From: Mesostigma viride
Taxonomy: Eukaryota > Streptophyta > Mesostigmatophyceae > Mesostigmatales > Mesostigmataceae
Assembly (NCBI GenBank): GCA_009746045.1
Contig: RPFO01000104.1
Span: forward strand, 6,012,395-6,076,394
DNA: 64,000 bases
Direction of reading: 5' to 3'
A program made the translations under genes and the position numbers. Shown here one piece after another: positions 10,628-21,512 of this stretch; the first letter of the stretch is position 1; each line of letters opens with the position of its first letter. The notes beneath the pieces were generated by a model, which was given only the letters and a program-made list of their open reading frames with translations, was not told the DNA's origin and did not search any database.

Positions 10628-10841
10628 TGTTGCCCAGTGTAGGGTTGTGGTTGCACTGGTTGCGGCTGTGCCCCGTCTGGAAGCACCTCAGGCACCTGAC
10701 CCTTCCAGGGTTGCCAGGTTGCCTATTGTTGTTGTTGTTGTTGCCCTGTTGGGGCCGGTTGTTGTTGTTGTTATTGCCCTGTGAGGGCATGTTGTTGGTA
10801 TTGTTATTGTTAATTAATCGCAGCTTTTCTTGTTTGTTCAT
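10533..10841 (-). pseudogene. Copia-1 gag nucleocapsid region
   Basis: The ATG-initiated frame has Asn-rich runs followed by one CX2CX4HX4C zinc knuckle (CLRCFQTGHSRNQC) and a further CX2C pair. It acts in packaging the element's RNA. The Asn runs are encoded by GTT/AAC trinucleotide repeats. Confidence 0.75.
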
Positions 10842-10849
10842 TGTATTGA

Positions 10850-11150
10850 TTGAGAGGACAGTATCTTTGCTGCCTCAAAACCCACCATGGTTTGGTAACA
10901 TTTTCGTTTGTTTGCTTGTAATGAGAGGACAGTAGCTGTGCTGCCTCAACACCAACCATGGTTTGGTAACCGTTTCGTTTGTTTGTTTGTAGTGAGAGGA
11001 CAGTATCTCTCTGTGCTGCCTCAACACCAACCATGGCTTGGTAACCGTTTCGTTTGTTTGTTTGTAGTGAGAGGACAGTATCTCTCTGTGCTGCCTCAAC
11101 ACCAACCATGGTTTGGTAACAGTTTTGTTTGTTTGTTTGTTTTCTGTTAG
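10850..11150. repeat. About 75 bp minisatellite in the Copia-1 gag leader
   Basis: Four copies of a 71-75 bp unit share GGTTTGGTAACCGTTTCGTT and GCTGCCTCAACACCAACCATG. The block is open on the minus strand, so gag frames extend through it as repeats. Confidence 0.85.
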
Positions 11151-11620
11151 TGTTTCTTGTTATTGCCTCCCGGTGAGCGTCAGCACCAGCCAGGTCTTTA
11201 CCCGCAAGTACATGCGTTTGGTAATGGCTTCTGCCACTACTGCATGCGTTATTGATTACGTGCGGCTGCTTGGCAAGCTCCATGTCTAGGGAGTTGACAG
11301 CAGTGGGTTTGATTAAGGGCCCTCAGCCCTGACATAGAGAGGATCAACAGTCTCCCTAGAGGGTAGAGGCTGTGCTGCCAAGAAAGCAACAATACCCTTA
11401 CACTCATCCCAAATAAAATGGGGAGATCTGCGTTCAAAAGACATGACATTCATTCAGATAACTCACGTTGGGGTGGACTGTGATACTTGTATCGTTTGCA
11501 TATGCCGTCCAGCCCAGGCCGCCCACCGCCGGCGATGGGGATAGGCCAGGAGTGCTTTTATCACATAACAGCTGGAGCGTTTCTATGCTCCTCATGCTGC
11601 AGCGATAGCTTTCTGTTTGG

Positions 11621-12247
11621 TTATGATATGTTTAAAAGATAGCCACCGCTCTTGAGCATTATATCAGAGCATGCATGAGGAAAGAAAGCAACGGACTTGC
11701 TTACGCTGGAAGCCCCAGGGGCCGGCGCAGGGCCGGTGCCTCCTGGGGGGTTGTTTTCCTGCCGCATTGCCGCCGCCATGGCTGCTCCAGCAGTGGGTGC
11801 TGCTGTCGCAGCCGCCGGGGAAGAGGGTTGGTCGGTGCCCCGTAGGGGAACCGGCTCCGCCACCGGCTGGCGCACAGGGGAGGGGGGTTGTTCGGACTGC
11901 CTCGCGGCAGCCGGACCCTCCACCTGGCTGGTATTGTCATGGTTGTTCTTTTGTTTTCTTTTTCTTTGTCTTCTTTTTGTTTTGTTGTTATTGCATGCAG
12001 GCGCACCGACATCAGCCGGTGCCCTGTTGTCTGGCGGACGACGCTGATCATCATCGTCGTCCCCAAGATATAGTTTCTTTTTCTCTTTTCTTTTCTTTTT
12101 TTTTTTTTCCAGTGCCGGTTTGAACCGTTGTTGAGTTTGATGTTGCTGAAGAGCGTTTATAAAATTCAAGTTAGGAATGAGAAATGAACGACGTGATATA
12201 TTGCTTGAGAACACTGTATGCTGTGAGCAATGAATTGCTTGGTTCAT
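11621..12247 (-). pseudogene. Copia-1 gag N-terminal frame beginning inside the 5' LTR
   Basis: The ATG at 12,247 lies 79 bp inside the 5' LTR, and the frame continues into internal DNA. It encodes a Lys-rich stretch, an acidic DDDDD run and a Pro/Ala-rich tail. Initiation of gag within the LTR is known for yeast Ty1. Whether this frame is truly gag is inferred from position only. Confidence 0.4.
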
Positions 12248-12651
12248 TAGAAAATAGGTTTACCCTTTATCAACGTTCCTCTCACCGGCTGCGCCGCCAG
12301 TGACCGTTGGGTGCAGACCGTTGGCCCGAGGCCACACGATGACAGGTAGCCGTCTAGTCACTGCATCGTGCGATCACAGATCAATGCACGCTGCAGTACG
12401 GTCCCTATCTAGGATACTCTAGTACCGTCCAATGACAGGACACTACGTATACTGGGTACTGACATCTGTCACGTACCTCAGTACCCAAAGTACCTATCTA
12501 GGGAAACGTATGCGACTCGACTAGCATTCCTATCTGCATAGCCCACGTGGTATTTATATTCACATACCAACGTAGGTTTACAAGGCTTATTCATACGTTG
12601 TATTCACAATGCCTTTGAGACTTAGTCTACAGCAAAGCATGGAGACTAACT
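12169..12651 (-). repeat. Copia-1 5' LTR
   Basis: This 483 bp direct repeat appears identical to 4,793-5,275. It is followed by the target duplication CGGCT at 12,652-12,656. Confidence 0.92.
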
Positions 12652-12999
12652 CGGCTAATCATCTGTGTTGTTCGACGTCGCTCCGAAAATCGGCTAAGTC
12701 CCCGAAATCGGCTAATTTCCACGCGATGTCTCGCTATAATCGACTAGGCCTAGTTCGGTGGCTCGCTGGGCGCAGAGTATGATAGGCCGCTGGCCTCTGA
12801 CCCCCTGTCGACTAGGAAATTTTGACACTCGAATAAGGAAAATTCGATAATCGAATAGGAAAGTTCGATGGTCGAATAGGCAACTTCGATAATCGAATAG
12901 CCAATTCGATGACCCGACTAATATCGACCTTAGCCTTGCCGGCGCAAGCAAAAGTTTTAGTTATATACATCGATTCCTGCGGAATCGGTACTAAGCGCT

Positions 13000-13939
13000 T
13001 TCACCTCCACCACTTTGCCAGGCTCCCAAACATACGCAGCCGGCCGCGCCCCATCGCGCTCGTACTTGTACCTTTGTGCCATGCGAAGGCCCCGTGCAGT
13101 GCTTCTCCGAAACCACCAGGGCCCGGTCGCTCTTGAACCACCGCGGTTGGCAGTAAGGTTCTCAGATAGTGCGCAAGCCCCAAGTCCATGGGACCACTAG
13201 GAAGCTTTCGCTTTGCAGCCGGCTTGTTGCTGGCGGCCGGCTTGTTGCTGGCGGCCGGCTTGTTGCTGGCGGCCGGCTTGTTGCTGGCGGCCGGCTTGTT
13301 GCTGGCGGCCGGCTTGTTGATGGCGGGGCGCGACGTGATGGGCTCGAAGACATCTGGCTTGATGGCAGGCACACGAGCATGGGTGGGAGACCATCCGGCA
13401 TTGGCAGGTCGGCCAGCTTGGGCACCGGAGTGGGCGGCTCCACGGTGTTGTTGGGCACCGGAGGGGGCGGCTGCACAGCGTTGCTGGGCACCGGAGGGGG
13501 CGGCATGACAGGCTGCGTGCCAACGGGAGGGGGCCGCGGTACAACCTTCTTGGCCGGCCACCGGAGTGGGCGGCATGACAGGCTGCTTGCCAACGGGAGG
13601 GGGCGGCGGTACTACCTTCTTGGCCACCGGAGGCGGCGGCCTCACATCCGATGCCTCCACAGGTGGAGGCGCGGACCCTGCGACTTCCTGCTCTAACTCC
13701 TCCTCAAGGGCTTGGAGCCGAGCTCTGAGTCTCCGAATTTCATCTGCTCGGCAGCCTGTGGCATGCTGCACAGGCTTGGCCTCCAGCTTGACCTCCGGCT
13801 TGACCTCCGGCTTGACCTCCGGCTTGGCCGCTGGCTTGGCCGCCGGCTTGGCCGCCGGCTTGGCCGCCGGCTTGGCCGCCGGCTTCAGTTGGCCGCCGGC
13901 TTGGCAGCAGGAATTGCCTGCAAGCAGAGGGCGGGGCAT
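13000..13939 (-). pseudogene. Central part of the split unknown gene, Pro/Ala/Lys-rich
   Basis: Minus-strand coding is shared among three frames and is probably interrupted by introns or indels. It includes KPAA/KPEV tandem repeats, a charged helical segment (EIRRLRARLQALEEELEQE, coiled-coil-like), repeated PPPPV blocks, a repeated KPAASN motif, and the 3'-most frame AQRYKYERDGARPAAYVWE that leads across the foldback to 1,929. The product is unrecognised. Plus-strand open frames here are shadows of the repeats. Confidence 0.5.
13200..13325. repeat. 18 bp coding tandem repeat
   Basis: Six copies of the 18-mer CGGCTTGTTGCTGGCGGC encode a KPAASN repeat on the minus strand. Related 12 bp repeats (TTGACCTCCGGC, TTGGCCGCCGGC) lie at 13,785-13,890. 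Confidence 0.9.
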
Positions 13940-13951
13940 GGAATAAGGACG

Positions 13952-14606
13952 TTAACATTCGGGAAGTCGGTTAAGAGCAGACCCGCGATGAAAGAAAAAA
14001 CCAAGAAGCTTGCAGACTCCTGTAGCTAAAGATAGCGTTATTACCTTTGGCATGTTCGTCACGTCGCCCAGCGCTTGTCGATTTTCCTTCAGGTCGCCGT
14101 CATCATCCTCGTCCTCAACGCCAGCACTCTGCCGCTTTTTGGAGCTCGTGTTGCTTAGCCAACGGCTCAGCTCCTTCCTTACAAATTCGTCAACACTTAA
14201 AGCTTTGGGTTTGGAGCCCTTGGGCTTCTGGGGGGCCGGTGAGCTCACCAGTCGTGGGATCTAGCACCCAGCATGATGCGTCATACTTATATCCAGCTCG
14301 GCACGGTTGTCGTCACCCACAGCTGTTTCTAGAAAGTTACTGCAGCTCTTCTTGACCCGGTTAATCAGCGCCTCCACCATCTTGCCATGCATCCTGTTCC
14401 TTGAGGACATACCCTTCTACCAGGTATGCACGGCCAAAGGTCGTTATTTGCAGTCTTAAGGTCTTGACATATTCCTTGGGACCGACGTTTTGTTTCGGCT
14501 TTTCGTCTTCGGTCGCTCTTGCATCAAATCGCTCCCACTCCTCGTCACTGCACACGTGAGCTGGTCGGAGCACTGCTACCCTTCTCGGCACAACGTTCGG
14601 TCGCAC
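13952..14606 (-). pseudogene. Upstream coding segments of the split unknown gene
   Basis: Two minus-strand frames are present. 14,361-14,606 contains SDEEWERFDARATEDEKPK and FGRAYLVEGYVLKEQ. 13,952-14,248 contains KALSVDEFVRKELSRWLSN and an acidic EDEDDDGD run. A third reading between them gives YKYDASCWVLDPTTGE, similar to YKYERD..YVWEPG further downstream, suggesting a repeated domain. Exon boundaries cannot be fixed by eye. Further minus-strand coding may extend to about 14,829. Confidence 0.4.
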
Positions 14607-15495
14607 ACCACCATGATGCAGATGACCAAGGCCAGTGGCAAAGCCCGGAATCCCCCCGCTTTGCGAACAGAGACGGTGCCAACGTATACATGACGCACTG
14701 CATGCACCTGCCTCTGTCCGCCGTTGGATTCAGCAGATCGACGAACCTGGAAGCATCCCGCGCAAAGAGTTTTTGAACGTCTTTCGCCAAAAGCCACCAA
14801 CGGCAACTACACAAACGGCCGGCCCGCACGCCCTGCGCGGGGCCCGCACGCCCCGAGCGGCTGCGTGCGGATCGGCTAAACTCCGTACTGCTTGGTACAA
14901 GTACAGAGGCCTCAGGAGCTAAGGCTGTACCGTTTCAGTAGACTTCTACCAATGAGCCCGTGACTAACCAATACCACCGTACACTGACCGTAATATCTAC
15001 CATTTGAATGACTGGCCCAGGTTCGTGGGGCAAATGGCAGCCCTGAGAAAATGTCCGTTTGATCAAAAGGGATCGACGACATCGAAAGCGTTGGCGAGCA
15101 GACTCAATCAAACTTGCAACGGGTGACTTAGCGGCTATCACGGCGGCGGGTGGCACGCAGGCGGGCACCAGAAAGATGGCGGTCGGCTTTTGCTACCCAC
15201 CCATGGATACCGGACTCGAGCCGATCAGTTACATCGACACACAATGATGCTAGCTGGCCAAATTTCTGGATATCTCCTTTCCCTTCCTCCATGGATACCT
15301 ACATTGTCCAGTTGCATTGGTCATCCTCCAGGCTTCCTCAGTTTTATCGCGAAATTATGGTGGATGCGTTCCTGGAAATTTGGACAGAGCCGGACTTCAT
15401 GCTCACTGTTGATTAGTGAGCGGCCAGTGGTCTCACTGCCGCAGGCGTCCCAGCGTGGCTCGATTTGTGCGCCTGATGGCAACTGGTTAGCCACG

Positions 15496-15537
15496 GAGGG
15501 CCGGCATTGACCATCAACGGTCGATGCCGGCCCTCCA
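15496..15537. repeat. Short GC-rich hairpin
   Basis: The stem GGAGGGCCGGCATTGAC is followed by a short loop and its near-perfect complement ending GATGCCGGCCCTCC. The surrounding 14,830-15,545 shows no gene I can support. Confidence 0.8.
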
Positions 15538-15545
15538 TCTAGAGA

Positions 15546-16290
15546 TTGTTTGAAATGCGTCAAGGACAGACAGTCGACGAATTCATGGCCGAGGAACCTG
15601 ATGACGGGTCGGCCAGTGGAGAGGATGCAGCACGCAAGTTTGCTAGAAATTATGACGAAGCAGTGGCCAGAGTCAAGGACGATACGCCATTGTACCCGGG
15701 ATCTGAGAGCAAGGCGTTGATGTTTACATTGCAATCGCTGACGCTAATGGGGGAAAACTCGTGCCCTCGGACCTTTGCTGATGAGCTCTTTAATTGCTCT
15801 TTAGTTGCTGTTGGGAAACGTTCTCCCCGCGGGCAACACTCTGCCCGACAGTATCTGGAAGGCACGGAAAGTGATCAAAGGCTTGGGCTTGGGGTACCGT
15901 GTGTACGTACGATGCCTGCCCATGCGAGGGTTACTTGTACAAGGACAAGATTACTAAGAGCTGCCCTCTTTGCAAGCTGTCGCGCTACGAGACGTACACT
16001 AACAGAAACGGTGACATCGTCAACGCGCGGAAAGCGCATCGCCAGGCTAGGCACTTCCCCCTGATGGATCGGATTAGGGCCTGGTTCCGAGTCCCAGAAA
16101 TGGCGGAAGCCCTTCAGTACGCTGCGAACCATGAAAACAGGGAGCCAGACTCATCCACGCGCGTTGTGGACGGCTTGAAAGGCAGGTTTGCACTTGTTTC
16201 TACGCCTTCTGTTATGCAATATGTGCCAAAGTATCAAGTTCGAGATTTTTCCTCTGGCGCGTATCTTTTGTTTGTACTGCTCTGATGGAT
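15546..16290 (+). pseudogene. Relic of a CACTA/EnSpm (TNP2-type) transposase
   Basis: The plus strand encodes an N-terminal segment (VDEFMAEEPDDG), then in a shifted frame a stretch like the TNP2 LPSS.YEAKK..K.LGL.Y motif. Another frame change leads to YDACPCEGYLYKDK..SCPLCKLSRY, a Cys-rich segment typical of transposase family 21 (CP.dC.ly...CP.C..sRy), and FPLMDRIRAWFRVPEMAEAL. At least two frameshifts make it non-functional. I see no CACTA terminal repeats near it. Confidence 0.6.
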
Positions 16291-16294
16291 ACCT

Positions 16295-16678
16295 TTCTTT
16301 TTACGTCTGGTGTTTCTTGTGCATGGACCTGATCGTGCAGACAGCCGTGCCATATGTGAGGGGATCCAGTCCAGTTTGTACATAAAGGAGTTAATGCTGG
16401 AGCTGGCTTCAGTTACCCCTTGGACCTTGCAGATGGAGACGTTGTTGCTAATAGACAGCATGGGTATGGTCCAGTTTGTTCACAAGCAGCTGGCCAGGAT
16501 CCGGGATCTGGATTATTTGTTGCTGAAGGAGTTGGCCAGTTTGGTTGACTTGAAGCATATCCCTGGCAAGGAGAACCCTGCTGATGCATTAAGCTGCCAC
16601 ACAAGGCCCCAGCCCAGTACAATGTACTGCATGAGGAAGCTCATGAATGATGACTGTCAAGTTGGTCTATCTGTCTAA
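16295..16678 (+). pseudogene. Copia RNase H C-terminal fragment
   Basis: The frame reads SRAICEGIQSSLYIKEL, LLIDSMGMVQFV, RDLDYLLLKELASLV and GKENPADAL. These match the C-terminal RNase H of Copia-2 (RDLDFLLLKEL, LNPADAVTKLF). The region 16,680-18,180 downstream holds no gene I can support. Confidence 0.7.
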
Positions 16679-18239
16679 AAGCTGAGAGCTGGGTGCTTAC
16701 ATAAGTCTCTGGATATCAGGCTAAGAGCTTGATTGTACATAATCTTGAGCACACCTTCAATGAGGGGTGAGACATGTCTCTGGTGTGGGAATGTCTGACA
16801 TTGTCTCTGATGGAGAGATGTCTATCTGGGGTTTTCATCTCATGGTCTGCATGAGGTTAAACCCCAGATCTGTGGTTTGTGGGCGGGGTTCGATTCCCTG
16901 GTGCCGTCTTAAGGCGGAGTTTCACGGACTGGCTGACCCATCCATCCTGCTGATGAGGTGGCGACAGGTCCCCTGATTTTCCACGGTTGGAATGAGTCCT
17001 TGTTTTTCTGCACATTGTGCTTCGCGTAGATGTTGTATCTGGTTCGATAAGGGGCAGCTTACCGGCGCCGACTCCTGTCTGGGGGTCAGCAATGTTTTCT
17101 GATGAGCTGTTGTGGGTGATCTGTGGGGTTTCGCCTAAGGTCCTGAAGGTTGTACATACTTCTCAAGTTCTTCACTGAACACCTATGGGCTGCCACAGTT
17201 AAGGCCAACCTCTTGTACATGGGTAACACAACGAACCTCCCAGGAAGGGATAGGGACTCATGGTAATTTGTTTGTGCTCCTGAACCAGTATGGGTGCTAT
17301 GTACATATAATAAGGAATCCAAGCTGGCTGTCATGCCCAGAGGGTTGTGACTTGTAGTCGGGGAGGATGTCCAGTACCCATTGTGTGTGTTTGTATGTAG
17401 ACTTGTGTGAGCTGCTATACAGCTCAAGAAAAGAAAGGATTGGAGTTATAAACGCCAAGCGCATAGGCGTGTTCCTGATTCGGCATATTTCTCTACGATT
17501 CCAGCGGCACCGGAACGAGTTCATTCCGACAAGTATCAAGAAAGTTATGGCGTTCCGACTTCCCGGTCGCGCGCGAGCGCGAGCCGGCTGTTCTTCCAAG
17601 TCGTGCGTGAATATGTGCCGACGGCATATGGGGTCGACAGCAAATATTCCTGGGCTGACAGGAATTAGGTACTGTACCTACGACGGTATAGGATTAATAC
17701 GTCGTACGCAGGAAATAGGAACCTTGACCTGTGGTCTGTTGGTACCGCAGGCTTGGTCTTGGACTATTGGATGCATATGCAATAATCACTGTCTGTGTGG
17801 ACTGTAATCTGTGGTCACTGTGCCTGTATGGCAGACCTACTGTATAGGATCTGGACGCTGTACAGGTTGTTAATACTGTACCGGGGTGTTAATACTGAGC
17901 AGGCCCTACGAGGCTGCTCAGGCCTACTTAATAGCAAAGCATAGTGAACAACAAGTATATAAATAAAGAATATATAGGCCAGTGCCAACTGGTCATCTTG
18001 CGAGCCCGCCTCACGTGTGTTGCCTTGACTTGGCAAGCTCGTGTCTAAGCCCTCAAATGACTGATCGAGTGCTGTAAGCATATCCAATTTTAACAAAGCT
18101 CCGTTCCAACCACATTCGCATCATTGCTGCATTGCAACCATATCCTTATATATTGCACTTAAAAACGTTAACTATTATGGGGATCCACGCGTCCCCTGGC
18201 TGCAGGCGGTGGCCCTCCCCCTCCACTGTCAAGTGGTGA

Positions 18240-18390
18240 GCAGCATGCAGCGGGGTGGAGCGGGTCAACAGCGCAGCCGGCAACATTGATCAAGACCCTC
18301 AAGCGCAACCGCATGCTGGCCGCCACCCTGGAGCGGCATGTGTACATCCACCACAACCTCCATGTGTTGGACTCCGTCACCGCGTACGAC
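18240..18390 (+). pseudogene. hAT transposase C-terminal dimerisation fragment
   Basis: ERVNSAAGNI in one frame, then KTLKRNRMLAATLERHVYIHHNL after a single-base shift, match the hAT C-terminal signature (SERvFSaaGni...KRNrl....e...flh.N). The rest of the transposase is missing. Confidence 0.65.
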
Positions 18391-18555
18391 TACGAGGAGC
18401 CCATCATCCTGTGGGACGAGCACGTGCTCGCCCCATCGGATGACGATCGAGGAGGACGACCTGGCTGAGCGCGAGCAGGCAGATGACCTGCGTGTTGACT
18501 AAAGGAAAAGCAACAACGCCTACATATACGGCAGCTGTGGGAATGGCAGTTGGAG

Positions 18556-18772
18556 CGGGACACCTCAGTATCCGTACGGTACTGCATGAGGTGTCACGTG
18601 GACTGATGTGCAGTAATTAGTGTCATGCAGAAGTGTGAGTTAGATGAGATGCTTATTAGGCTGACACACGGGTTTCCGGCCTGCGCGCCGCGTATTGCCT
18701 ACCGCGGCTGAGCGGGACACCTCAGTACTGTACGGCAGGTCGTACGGTACTGAGGTGTCATGTGGACTGTAG
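18556..18772. repeat. Two related short inverted repeats
   Basis: GACACCTCAGTACTGTACG pairs with CGTACGGTACTGAGGTGTC at 18,716-18,765. A shorter, diverged version lies at 18,556-18,598. Each is followed by (C/A)GTGGACTG. They are small hairpin MITE-like units, possibly belonging to the adjacent hAT relic. Confidence 0.6.
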
Positions 18773-19105
18773 TGCCAGACTGTGCCTATAGTCTCTAGCT
18801 CGACCCGCCAGATCCGGGTTATCCGGGTCTGACGGGCCGATCGAGTGTAGTTGATGCTAGTGACGTGGTAATTGCATGGCATTGCAGTGTACAGTTGTCC
18901 ACTGGTAGACCGTGCTGCAGTCGGCGTTGCCATAGGCATATAGGCGTGGCACTGGGGAGTGCCACAGCACCGAGCAGCTCACGCCTTCAGCGTTTCCATT
19001 CTGAGCCCTTTTGGTGTTCATTGTATTATTTACATAATACATTCTCTCTTCCTTAGCGGTGAGTTGTTCGCCTAGTCCATCTCACAACTTGGACTGAAAT
19101 TCGAT

Positions 19106-21050
19106 ATGGCTTCTAACAACAACAACGCTGGCAACAACAACAATGCGGGGCGTGCGCCGACCAGGCGCACTTCCCCTAGGCTCTCGCCGGAGGGTTCGCC
19201 CTCCGCCACTGCGAGGGTGACGAACAACGTCACCTTCCGCAATGTGGTTGCCGATAACCTGCGGCGCTGGTCCCCGCAGGTGGGGCCCAGCGCCACGGGG
19301 GAGGCGAGAGGTCGCCGGCTTGCCGCCGGCGGTTCGTCCGCCATGGCACCTGGGGAGCAGGTTCCCCAGGCACGTGACCCCCCCGTCGCAGGTGGCGGGG
19401 GACGTGCATGAGCGAAGCGATTCCTCCGAGGAGGACGGGGAGCTAGGTGCCGCGGGTGCGGCCGCGACCCTCATTCAAGGTTTCGTCGCAGACTCAGACC
19501 GCCACGTCGGGAAATCTTTCGGTGGGCCGGCATCTGGCCACCATGGACATAGATCGCTTCGGCGAACATGTCCCGACCCCTGTCGAGTTCGGGCTTAGGC
19601 CCTTCCGCCTCCCGCTTGGGGAGGTACCGGACTTCATTCCGGTAACGGGGTGGCGCCTTAGGAAGCGCTTTAACAATTGACGTTTGATGAACAGATGAGC
19701 GAATTCGAAGCTGCAATGATTCATCGGACGGTCGCCGGAGGCGAGGTTGCAGCAGCACCTCCATCTGATCCAGATAGCCATCTGGCTCAGATGTTACGCC
19801 ACTGTCGCGGGACAGGACGATGTTCCACTGTCTCAGTGGGCATCTGTTCAACGCCAGCGTGATGCGTTACAGGTGGTGGCCACGCGTGAGCGTGAGTCAT
19901 TCACACCTTCGCCCCAGTTCCCCTCCGTGGCGCCAGTTGGCTTGGGGGAATTGCAGAGCCAGGCGGCAGCGATGCCGCCTCCGGCTGGGCGCGGGGCGGC
20001 AGGCGCCCACAACCCACGACCGGGTGGTGAGACCACCCAGGGCCCTCTGGCAGGTCAGAGGGCCCACACCCAGCAGCCTGCCCCACCGCCCATGCAGCGC
20101 AGGGGGCCAGACGGCTGCTGCAGCCCCAGGGGGTGCAGGGACCCCGGTGGTGACGCCGGCGCCGACGGCGCAGGCGGGGGAGCTAGGCGACTCCCATGGA
20201 GGGTGTTTCCGCCCCCTCCAGCGGATCCGGTGGTCAGGCCACCCCCAGTACCCGGCAGCAAGGGGTGCTCGCTCCAGGGAAAAGGCCCTGGCTGAGGCAG
20301 GTGGGCCCATGGGTCCCACCCAGGCAGAACAGGCGCAGGGGCCTGATCAGCCTGCGGTGTTGGAGGGTGACCTGGCAGCTAGCTAGGGATGATATGATCA
20401 CCCTGCAGGATGGGCAAGTGTCGGGAGGGCTATTGAGGCCGCCACCGCCTCCTTCCGCGGGTTGGCGGACAGGACTCAGCAGACCCACATTGCTGAGGCG
20501 GGTAGCCTGGTTTGTGCTATCATCACGCACTTGCTGGGCCTGCCCAACCTCCAGGTGCACACCCGTATGGTGTGCGACACCCTGCTGCCTGCCCTGCAGG
20601 CCCTCCGGCCTTGCAGGGAGGAGGGTCCAGGGTGACAGGGGGCGACTGGTGCGGGACCTGGAGCGCCTGCACAACGCCATCCTGGCGGGGGCTGGTAGGT
20701 TGCTGCCCAGCTGGCTGCGCCATGACATTACTAACACTACTGACGATGATGTGTCCCAGGCTCTCTCCCACCTTCCATGAATGGGAGGAGCTAGGCCCGC
20801 AGCAGGATCGAGGCGGGAAGTCACACACACTATTAAACCTCCCTGAACAGCCCACCCATCTGTTGCCCACCCCCCCTACTCAGCCCATGTATGTCACCCC
20901 GGTTCAGCCCACCCATGTAGCTCCTCCATCCCACAATGTCTCTCCTGTGGTTGCTTCTGCAGCACCCTCCTCTTCCTCTCCCCCTGCCTCCCCCTCCCGC
21001 TGGCCTGTCTATAATGAGAACCGTCCTGTAGACAGGATCACAGTTATATA
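19106..21050 (+). pseudogene. Decayed gag-like coding region
   Basis: Plus-strand frames share coding between several shifts. The start is Asn-rich (ASNNNNAGNNNNAG). A segment with VEFGLRPFRLPLGEVPDFIPVTGW follows, then EQMSEFEAAMIHRTVAGG, Pro/Ala/Gln-rich tails and LERLHNAILAGAGRLLPSWL. Composition and layout resemble retroelement gag, but there is no zinc knuckle or pol. A TATA-like AT-rich stretch precedes it at about 19,020-19,045. Minus-strand frames are shadows. Confidence 0.4.
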
Positions 21051-21512
21051 GGGGGCTGCCTGAGGGGCACACTAGGGAGCAGGGGAACCATGCAGTGTTT
21101 CGATTAGTGGCGATATGCCGCCAAATGTGGCGGTGTGGCACTTTTTTTGGTAAAATGTGGCGGTGGCACCCTATTTGACAAGGCCCCCAAGAAGCCACAA
21201 ATTGGCCGTGCTGTTCTACTTTCTAGTTTCGTTTCGCCACGGAGTGGCCGTGCCTGAAGTTTACTCTAGTACAGGTTACGCCACAATTGGCAGTGTCAGC
21301 CGAACTTCCGGCCGGCGTTCCGCCACGAATCTCCCTTTAGAAATTAAGTGCAACAGTGCATACCGCTTAGTGCATGTTAGTAGCGCCAAGTGGCCCGCTG
21401 GCCACTGGACAGGCTGGGCACTGAGCAGTGACTACCGTAGTGAGCTAGACCGGTGCAGTGTGCAGTGAGCTATAGATAGAACTGTATTACAAGAATCAAC
21501 CAAAGTCTTGTC

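Larger units (their letters stand above)
4793..12651 (-). mobile_element. Ty1/copia retrotransposon Copia-1, degenerate coding
   Basis: Two 483 bp LTRs flank a minus-strand gag-INT-PR-RT-RNase H region. The 5 bp duplication CGGCT flanks both sides (4,788-4,792 and 12,652-12,656), and the uninterrupted target is preserved in the opposite foldback arm near 2,305-2,325. The LTRs begin AGTTAG and end CTAACT rather than TG..CA. Coding is broken by several frameshifts and by a hAT insertion at 6,580-7,929. Without the hAT insert the element is about 6.5 kb. Confidence 0.92.
1930..12999. mobile_element. Large foldback element with about 590 bp inverted arms, carrying two nested retroelements
   Basis: The left arm (1,966 to about 2,522) is repeated in reverse complement on the right as 4,580-4,792 plus 12,657-12,999. 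The right arm is interrupted by Copia-1. Flanks carry the 5 bp direct duplication TTCAC (1,925-1,929 and 13,000-13,004), and the insert breaks a minus-strand reading frame that resumes across it. With the nested PAT-like element and Copia-1 removed, the foldback is about 1.3 kb. It encodes no transposase that I can see, so it would be mobilised in trans. The left end has an extra inverted copy of the terminal 36 bp, giving a perfect 76 bp palindrome there but only a half-palindrome on the right. Confidence 0.75.

Noticed and set aside
10810-11283. 157-codon frame with repeated QTNKRNGYQ blocks
   Set aside because: Translation of a 75 bp minisatellite in the Copia-1 leader; repeats occur in more than one frame.
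16880-16915. T-arm-like GGGGTTCGATTCCC suggesting a tRNA or SINE
   Set aside because: No A-box, D-arm or matching acceptor strand upstream. A single B-box-like word is not enough.
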